DNA from: Purshia tridentata
Taxonomy: Eukaryota > Streptophyta > Magnoliopsida > Rosales > Rosaceae
Assembly (NCBI GenBank): GCA_003254885.1
Contig: QANT01002750.1
Location: 1 to 26,873, forward strand
Reading direction: 5' to 3'
DNA: 26,873 bases
Shown: in pieces, positions 22,555 to 26,873 of the stretch
Position numbering within the stretch: position 1 is the stretch's first letter
Layout: every line of letters begins with the position of its first letter
The notes under the pieces: generated by a model
Seen by the model: the letters and a program-made list of their open reading frames with translations, nothing else
The model's database searches: none
What the model was told of the DNA's origin: nothing
Program-made: the position numbers and the translations under genes

Positions 22555-24713
22555 TGTTCTTTATAATCTTAATCCACTTGGGAAAATCTTATGCTGTGGG
22601 ATATTTTGTAGGTTCTTTCTTGCATGAACTCTTAAAACTGAAGTTAGTTTTTTTTTATATTGAATGATTCTGCAATTTGGTGTTCATGTTGTTTCTCCTT
22701 TGCTTTTCTGTATATAAATATATGCAGAGATATGCATGCTAAGGTGTGGTTCTTCCTATAGCCATTCCTTTCGAAAGCATAAATTAGAACTTACTATGCA
22801 AAGATTGCTATTAATTTGAAGAGAACACAGTATTCTTACAAAGAATGCTTTTCAATGCTCTTTTATATGGTTACTATTTCAATCTATAAGTTCATATAAA
22901 ATAGTGCAAGGAAATTTTTCTAGTGTCACTTCTATCCGCTTTGTTGGAGGAGGTCCTAGGTTCAAATCTCACAGATGAGACTTTGATTCCTATATCTATA
23001 AGTTCATATAAAATAGTGCAAGGAAATTTGGTCTAGTGTCACTTCTATCCTCTTTGTTGGAGGAGGTCCTGGGTTCAAATCTCACAGATGAGACTTTGAT
23101 TCCTATTTAGTGGCGTATTTGTGAAATGGTTGTTTATGAACTATGATGCTATAAACTTGTAATGTGTTTTTACAAAAATATAAAAAAAAAAAAAAAAGAG
23201 AGAGAAAAATTGCTGATAAAAAATGATTGTCTTAAATATAACTATACAAGCCATTCATAATTTCTTGTTTTAATGCAGATTTAAGTAAATCATTATCAGA
23301 TGTAGGTCTGTTTGATAGACAAGCATTGATAGTGGTTCCGCATCAGCAAGCAACTGGTTACCTCAGAGCGGGATCTGCATTCTCAGAACAAACGGATTCA
23401 CGAAATATTGCTAATTCCTCAACTGAAAGCAATGGAGGATATTTTTCATATGTGAAAACAGTTTTATCTTTCCTAAATCCTTTTTCTTATCTTGGTGGTG
23501 GTGCTAGCTCATCAAGTTCAGGACAGAAATCTCAAAATGACATGTGGGAATATAGTGAGTTTCTACTCCCTACTTTTGTGCCAAAAAGTTTCTATAACAT
23601 TCCTACTAGGTCTCTCATTCGGGCTTAGGAAATTTTTTATCTTACGAGTTACGACTTTCAAGTATGCTGAAGTTTAGGTGAAATTAATTGCTAGTATAGT
23701 TGGTCATAGCAATTGATCTTCAATGGGGAAAACCCCTACCATTTACTTGATATTTGCAAATAGAATGTAGCAGGCATAATCATCCATGCTGGCCTTCAAG
23801 GGCGAGGTCATCAGTCTTTCTACTTCTCTGAACCAATTATGAATAACATCTACTGGTCAGATATTCTTTATATGACCCTTAGCTCAAGTGGTATGGTTGA
23901 GATGCGCGAAAGGTAGATCCTAGGTTCCATTACCTGTGTAATTAAAAAACAAGTTACATGGCGTTTGAACATGGCTCCTTTCTTATTCGGTTGGGATATT
24001 GGGTTCAGGTTAGGTAGTTTAGCTAGTAAAATGTGGTCATTGTAAATATATAACCCATTAACCCATATGAATTGTCTATTTTTTGTGCCCAAATGAAGTG
24101 TGGTCAACACAGTAAACACACACCTGCATACACAGGGAGATGGACCATGAGCCTTTCTTGTGCACTTTCTTTCTAGGGCTAACTTGCAGGAAGAAAAGAT
24201 ATAAATGGAGGATGATCTAACAGTAGTGTAAACATCTTAATTGAAGTTGCAGAAGTTGCGGAGGTTGCCAATTAATCTTTTTCTTTTCCATCACGTGTTT
24301 TATATTAAACTTTCTATTTCTTCATCTGATGGTTATGTTTAGGAAGTTAGCTTGGTGCACAAATAACATTGCAGATATTTATTAATCTGTTTAGAATTTC
24401 TTCTGTTAGTACAAATTTTTGTTTTATTTATTGAATGTTCCTTCTCAAACATTGTTGTGGCATTACTCAATAAGTTATACTGACATTTTTCCTTGTTTCA
24501 TTAGACCCGAATCCTGCACTTCGAAATAACGCCTCCGAAAGCACTTCTGCAAGTGGTAGAAATGAAGACAAAAGCAAGAAACCATCAACATCTCGTTTGG
24601 GAAGTAATATTCACACACTGAAACATGATGACGATGATGGGAAGTTCAATGATAGAAATGCCTTCTGGAATGGTAATTCTACACAGTATGGTGGCAATGA
24701 TGATGCCAAATAA
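15990..24713 (+). CDS. PUX11: Plant UBX domain-containing protein (PUX11-like), 530 aa, nine coding exons
   Basis: Exons 15990-16089, 18892-18944, 19045-19126, 20541-20606, 20697-20764, 21224-21475, 21575-22061, 23279-23554 and 24505-24713 join in one frame (1593 nt including TAA), and every intron is GT-AG. Residues 1-125 form a UAS/thioredoxin-like domain (LTYKGSITEAI, FVVYISG, SVPCITAIG, ASSLEKLWLGLHI). Residues 126-312 are a Ser/Glu/Asp-rich linker, and 314-391 are a UBX domain (IRIPSG, LREKF, PYPRKVFTD). Residues 424-441 are hydrophobic, and the tail ends FWNGNSTQYGGNDDAK. UBX proteins bind the N-domain of CDC48/p97 through this ubiquitin-like fold and recruit it to substrates. The layout matches plant PUX11 and animal UBXN4/erasin, which suggests a role in ER-linked protein quality control; that role is inference. 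The ATG starts the conserved domain and follows a 3' splice site by 24 nt. Confidence 0.9.
16090..16410 (+). mobile_element. TRIM-like miniature LTR retroelement remnant
   Basis: A right LTR-like repeat starts TGTTAGCATAG at 16287 and includes 'gggtacttttggaatat' (16309) and 'ggttttgcacggataag' (16364). A diverged partial copy lies at 16094-16190 ('gggtacctttggaatat', 'ggttttgtaaggatagg'). Directly after the left copy is TGGTATCAGAGCA (16192-16204), the standard plant initiator-Met-tRNA primer-binding site. A purine-rich tract (GCAGGGGAG) sits just before the right copy at about 16278-16286. The internal region of about 80-95 bp has no coding capacity, the hallmark of a TRIM. The left LTR has lost part of its 5' end, and the right end near 16400-16410 is approximate. 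Confidence 0.7.
16192..16204 (+). other. Retroelement primer-binding site (initiator tRNA-Met type)
   Basis: TGGTATCAGAGCA is complementary to the 3' end of plant initiator tRNA-Met and is used by most plant copia and many TRIM elements. It marks the junction between the left LTR and the short internal region. Confidence 0.8.
16436..17870 (+). mobile_element. LINE (L1-type) 3' fragment with reverse-transcriptase thumb and zf-RVT remnants
   Basis: The frame at 16443-16550 reads LGFSLGGNPRVTRFWDS then VVEKGDKRFVGWKKDF, the sequence that follows the catalytic part of plant LINE reverse transcriptases. At 16706-16810 it reads ILGKWFWRFPLERDSLWYSV, the segment further downstream. At 17140-17460 a zinc-binding RVT domain is visible: SGAFSCKAYARKYY, then DMDQRRRPNVYLLPKW followed by CIMC...HLFFQC with the C-C-H-C ligands kept. 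Stops and frameshifts separate the pieces. The 5' part, including the endonuclease and YxDD motif, is absent, as expected for a 5'-truncated insertion. The end near 17870 is A-rich rather than a clean tail. Confidence 0.82.
17871..18850. other. AT-rich intronic sequence without recognised content
   Basis: No reading frame, clear repeat or transposon end is visible in this last third of intron 1. Confidence 0.5.
18892..18944 (+). CDS. PUX11: Coding exon 2
   Basis: 53 nt encoding GKDVESSRLENSTWTDPE (first Gly split). Flanked by TTTCAG and GTAAGT. This is the loop and helix after the first UAS strand, with the conserved Trp of the 'xxWxD' turn. Confidence 0.88.
19045..19126 (+). CDS. PUX11: Coding exon 3
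   Basis: 82 nt encoding VADSVSKCCILLHIPEEC then TDAANFSAI and a split Tyr. Flanked by TTCAG and GTATCC. This is a core strand and helix of the UAS/thioredoxin fold. The adjacent Cys-Cys is not a thioredoxin CxxC, so redox activity is not expected. Confidence 0.88.
19393..19472. repeat. 40-bp exact tandem duplication in intron 3
   Basis: The 40-bp unit starting 'ccactacccaaaaagaaa' (19393-19432) is followed immediately by an identical copy (19433-19472). It lies inside intron 3 (19127-20540), which otherwise holds a poly-T and ATT microsatellite near 20082-20120 and no recognised gene. Confidence 0.93.
20541..20606 (+). CDS. PUX11: Coding exon 4
   Basis: 66 nt encoding PQKSVPCITAIGYNGVQLWQN with split codons at both ends (Tyr79 and Glu101). 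The SVPCITAIG stretch holds the cis-proline-like position before a core strand of the thioredoxin-like fold. Confidence 0.88.
20697..20764 (+). CDS. PUX11: Coding exon 5
   Basis: 68 nt encoding GFVSAEVLASSLEKLWLGLH and the IQ that completes the UAS domain. The exon ends in phase 0, so the domain boundary coincides with an intron. Confidence 0.88.
21224..21475 (+). CDS. PUX11: Coding exon 6
   Basis: 252 nt (84 codons, phase 0 at both ends) encoding residues 124-207. After ETTATVLSAALASKKSE the sequence is Ser/Thr-rich and probably disordered. The minus-strand frame at 21208-21396 is its shadow. Confidence 0.88.
21575..22061 (+). CDS. PUX11: Coding exon 7 (linker and most of the UBX domain)
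   Basis: 487 nt encoding residues 208-369. It includes an acidic run (DDEDDKK, about 304-309), the UBX start DVHLNIRIPSGVSLREKF (314-330) and PYPRKVFTDQ (360-369). The intron that follows splits the UBX domain at Asp370. Confidence 0.9.
22481..22554. repeat. CT microsatellite in intron 7
   Basis: About 74 nt of CT dinucleotides with four TTT interruptions. Such a tract close to a plant intron is likely length-variable between individuals. Confidence 0.95.
22882..23106. repeat. 112/113-bp tandem duplication covering a SINE head
   Basis: Copy 1 (22882-22993) and copy 2 (22994-23106) start 'atctataagttcatataaaa' and end 'gactttgattcctat'. They differ at a few sites (tttttctag/tttggtctag, ccgct/cctct, ctagg/ctggg). 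The unit joins about 30-35 bp of flank to the tRNA-like head of a SINE. Confidence 0.93.
23021..23197 (+). mobile_element. tRNA-derived SINE with A-tail in intron 7
   Basis: A box-A-like TGGTCTAGTGTC at 23029-23040 and a box-B-like GGTTCAAATCT at 23072-23082 have the spacing expected of an RNA polymerase III internal promoter. A tRNA-unrelated body follows and ends in an A-run at 23182-23197. The head exists a second time just upstream because of the tandem duplication. Family not identified. Confidence 0.65.
23279..23554 (+). CDS. PUX11: Coding exon 8 (end of UBX, hydrophobic segment)
   Basis: 276 nt encoding residues 370 (part) to 461. LSDVGLFDRQALIVVPHQ finishes the UBX fold. A hydrophobic, aromatic stretch GYFSYVKTVLSFLNPFSYLG (423-442) follows. 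It sits where UBXN4/erasin carries its ER-membrane hairpin, so peripheral or hairpin membrane contact is possible but not shown. Confidence 0.88.
23880..23945 (+). mobile_element. SINE-like tRNA-derived head in intron 8
   Basis: TAGCTCAAGTGG (23880-23891) matches the pol III A box and GGTTCCATTACC (23923-23934) resembles the B box, about 31 nt apart. An A-rich segment follows. It cannot fold into a full tRNA and is best read as a SINE remnant of a family different from the copy in intron 7. Confidence 0.5.
24505..24713 (+). CDS. PUX11: Coding exon 9 (C-terminus and stop)
   Basis: 209 nt encoding the last 69 residues (Asn462 split, then PNPALRNNASES) and ending ...FWNGNSTQYGGNDDAK, TAA at 24711-24713. 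It is hydrophilic, Asn/Asp/Ser-rich and probably disordered. Confidence 0.88.
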
Positions 24714-24830
24714 TATCTGTGATTTTAAACTGTAATCTACTCTGTTCTTTTCACCAGATCCCTAATTTTCTGCTTTCTGCTTCCTACCTTGCTAATGAGT
24801 TTGATCTGAACATAGAGAATTGTAGATAAT

Positions 24831-24836
24831 AATAAA
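24831..24836 (+). terminator. PUX11: Polyadenylation signal of the UBX gene
   Basis: AATAAA 118 nt after the stop codon, within a T-rich 3'UTR. It is the only canonical match close to the stop, so the 3' end is expected about 10-30 nt further on. Confidence 0.6.
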
Positions 24837-24859
24837 AAAGCTATGGAGCCTCTGATAGT

Positions 24860-25560
24860 TCTCGTTGTTTTTTATAATATTGTTGAGTTCTTTTCTATTC
24901 ATATAGGAAGGGTTGAAAGAACAATGAATCCCATGAAATAGTTTGGATAATTATCAACTCGTCATACTTTTGAACCTTTTGAGTTTCAAATATTTGTACT
25001 TCCTGGATAATCATAATGTTAGTCTTTAATTTTGATTTGACACAAGGTATTCTGACCATCCTTAATTATTTAATTGACCACTTTAATATATTTTAAATTA
25101 ATTTTTTTTTATCCTTTTTTGTAAAAAATTATAAACTGATTCGATAGTATGTTATCAAAACATACAAAAGAATTTAGTAGTCGGCTGTTGAAATAATATA
25201 AACATTCGGCAGAGTAGTGTCAAAGGGTGATATAAATAGCCTGAATGTCTTGATTTTTGAGTCTAGTCCAGCCATTCGTGCTAGCCCATTTAACTTTATT
25301 ATGGTGGGTCATGGGTGGGCATCATACGGCTTGGCACAATCTAAATTAATTTGCAATAACAGATGCCGCAGTAAGGTGCTAAAATCTAATGCAATTTGAA
25401 ATTCAGCATTAAAATAGCCTTATAAAAAATTTCCAATGATTTTTAACATGATGAACCAATTAATCCATTTGGTATTGTGAAGCTAAGTTTACTAATTAAT
25501 AAATAAACCCAAAGAACCTTGTCTTGCAAATAATTTATTGCATAACTTATAGACAACAAG
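24860..25560. other. AT-rich intergenic sequence, no gene recognised
   Basis: Only short frames are present. I see no transposon ends or coding resemblance. Confidence 0.5.
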
Positions 25561-25562
25561 TG

Positions 25563-25629
25563 AATTCATATATTTGTTTTTTTTTTTTTGGCTTTTNAAT
25601 TCATATATTTGTTTTTTTTTTTGGCTTTT
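25563..25629. repeat. Short duplicate flanking an unresolved base (N)
   Basis: The segment 'aattcatatatttg', T-run, 'ggctttt' occurs at 25563-25596 and again at 25598-25629, separated by a single N at 25597. The copies differ only in T-run length. This is the pattern left when two overlapping contig ends are joined without being merged. Confidence 0.85.
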
Positions 25630-25676
25630 GTAGATTTTACCCATTTGAATTTTGGGTTCAATCTCCCTTTACCACT

Positions 25677-25808
25677 AAAAAAAAAATTGTGCTAATTTAC
25701 CATATGAATTAAAAATTTGTTGCAATGTCATTATGTTTAAAAAAAAAAAAAAAAATTGTGCTAATTTACCACATGAATTAAAAATTTGTTGCAATGTCAT
25801 TATGTTTA
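25677..25808. repeat. 69-bp tandem duplication with A-runs
   Basis: 'aattgtgctaatttacca' at 25685 recurs at 25754 and the match continues to 'cattatgttta' in both. The second copy starts after a longer A-run (about 17 A), and one base differs (catatg/cacatg). Confidence 0.92.
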
Positions 25809-26230
25809 GAGTTTGAGTTAATTACAATTATATACTTTAACTATACGCTACTTTTCAACTTAGTACCTCAACTTTAAAAAGTTACATTAGAGTACCTCAA
25901 CTATGAAATCTTGTCAATTAAATACCTTCGTTACAATTAAGTATCTCAACTTTAAATAGCTTTTCAAGTTAGTACTTCAACTTTTCTTTTTATTTTCATA
26001 TTTTTTATAACTTCATATTTTTACAAATTTTGAGACATGTTTACATTTCAATCATTTTAATCGGGAGCGTTCATTATTGAATTGACTTTAATTAGAACCA
26101 AGGAATTTAATTTCGAATTTCGAAAAAATTTTGAGGGTTAAAAAACACAGAAATATAGAATTTCATTTTGAAAAAATTTCAATTTCATTAGAAATTGGGT
26201 CAATTACAAAAAAATCACAAAAGTAATTTA
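25809..26230. repeat. Degenerate 'tacctcaactt' repeat sequence
   Basis: Variants of 'agtacctcaactttaaa' recur at about 25861, 25892, 25941 and 25970 in AT-rich sequence. This resembles common dispersed plant repeats. There is no coding potential and the family was not identified. Confidence 0.4.
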
Positions 26231-26232
26231 AC

Positions 26233-26873
26233 TAGGCCTGGGCACGGTTCGATTCAACTCAAACCGGGCCTGAAACCATGCGCCGCGTCGGCACTAGAGT
26301 GCCGATCTAGTTTGGCATTGAAAACCACCGTTTGTGGTGAAAAACCAAACCAAACCAAACATTTCTGGTGCCAGTCTGGTTCGGCGTCGCCGGCAATGAC
26401 CTGGTTTTTCGCAACTGGTTTTGCGACTAGGCTTGATCTGGGGAGGCAGAGACCATAGGGAGATAGGGGAGAAGGAGGTGAGCATGATGACCCTGGCCTC
26501 GTCGCCAGCCGTCGCCCGAGGGCGGCAGATCGAATAGTAAGCAAAGAAATGATCAGAGAGAGAAGATAGATAAGAGATAAGAGATCTGGGAGAGAGGCCA
26601 TGGGGAGGGAGAGTCTGGTGGTGATATCACCGCCTAGCTCGCCGGCGTCACGCCGGACTAAGGAGAGGTTGCGTCGCTGGAGAAAGGAGAGAGAGCAAAG
26701 AGAAAGAGAGTGAGAAATGAAAGAGGAAAGGAAAAAAAAATAAAGGGAGGTAAAGGAAAAAATAAAAAATGTTTAAAGTTTCAATTGGGGTTTGGTTTGG
26801 GGTTTCAATGGGATTTGGGGTTTCAATTGGGGTTTGGTGTTTATACTTATATACCCTAATCTATAACTTATAA
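26233..26873. mobile_element. Possible end of a hAT-like element, GC-richer than its surroundings
   Basis: TAGGCCTGGGCACGGTTCG at 26233 resembles terminal repeats of plant hAT-type elements, and composition changes sharply there to a GC-richer block (26240-26700). The minus strand then shows a pyrimidine-rich leader-like run (about 26680-26750) and a 115-codon frame (26254-26601) that I do not recognise. Imperfect repeats of 'ggggtttcaattggggtttgg' fill 26775-26840. The other end would lie outside the window, so this is tentative. Confidence 0.3.

Noticed and set aside
22476..22667. 63-codon frame over the CT tract
   Set aside because: It is a translation of a microsatellite (Leu/Ser repeats).
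23880..23945. A functional tRNA gene
   Set aside because: A- and B-box-like motifs are present but no acceptor stem or cloverleaf closes and the T-loop is degenerate.
26254..26601. 115-codon minus frame as a secreted protein gene
   Set aside because: Overlaps a possible transposon terminus, composition-driven, no motif recognised; kept only as a note on the element.

Overview
This is a nuclear genomic segment of a flowering plant, most likely a eudicot. It is AT-rich and contains GT-AG introns, a plant AATAAA polyadenylation signal and degenerate plant-type transposons of nearly every class. There are no operons, CRISPR arrays or rRNA genes, and no intact tRNA gene. The species cannot be fixed from the sequence.

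One intact gene is clearly supported. On the + strand, nine coding exons from 15990 to 24713 join in frame into a 530-residue protein. It has an N-terminal UAS/thioredoxin-like domain, a serine/acidic linker, a UBX domain and a hydrophobic stretch near the C-terminus. I identify it as a plant UBX-domain protein of the PUX11 type, a presumed adaptor of the CDC48/p97 AAA-ATPase, with the layout of the animal ER protein UBXN4/erasin. A non-coding first exon near 14760-14934 and a 5'UTR intron ending at 15965 are likely. The gene's introns hold a miniature LTR element (TRIM), the 3' part of a LINE, a tRNA-derived SINE with an A-tail, a second SINE-like head and microsatellites.

Positions 1-14400 are a transposon graveyard. 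In order they hold: an LTR-like block with a 174-bp tandem duplication (about 1000-2110); a minus-strand copia-like LTR end (to 2950); a 1.2-kb foldback element with 0.58-kb arms (3012-4218); a tandem duplication with an embedded 9-bp minisatellite (4252-4531); a plus-strand LTR-like block (about 4800-5590); a 2.6-kb minus-strand Ty3/gypsy-type LTR (5594-8230) with a polypurine tract beside it; an unassigned stretch; a decayed PIF/Harbinger element with both of its genes broken (about 10140-12740); and a 476-bp Tourist-like MITE with a perfect TTA target duplication (12854-13329). Downstream of the gene (24860-26873) are AT-rich repeats, an assembly N between two copies of the same short sequence, and the possible end of a hAT-like element.

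The most distinctive structures are the long foldback element, the TRIM abutting the first coding exon's splice donor, the duplicated 5'UTR splice donor, and the seven or more independent short tandem duplications across the window.
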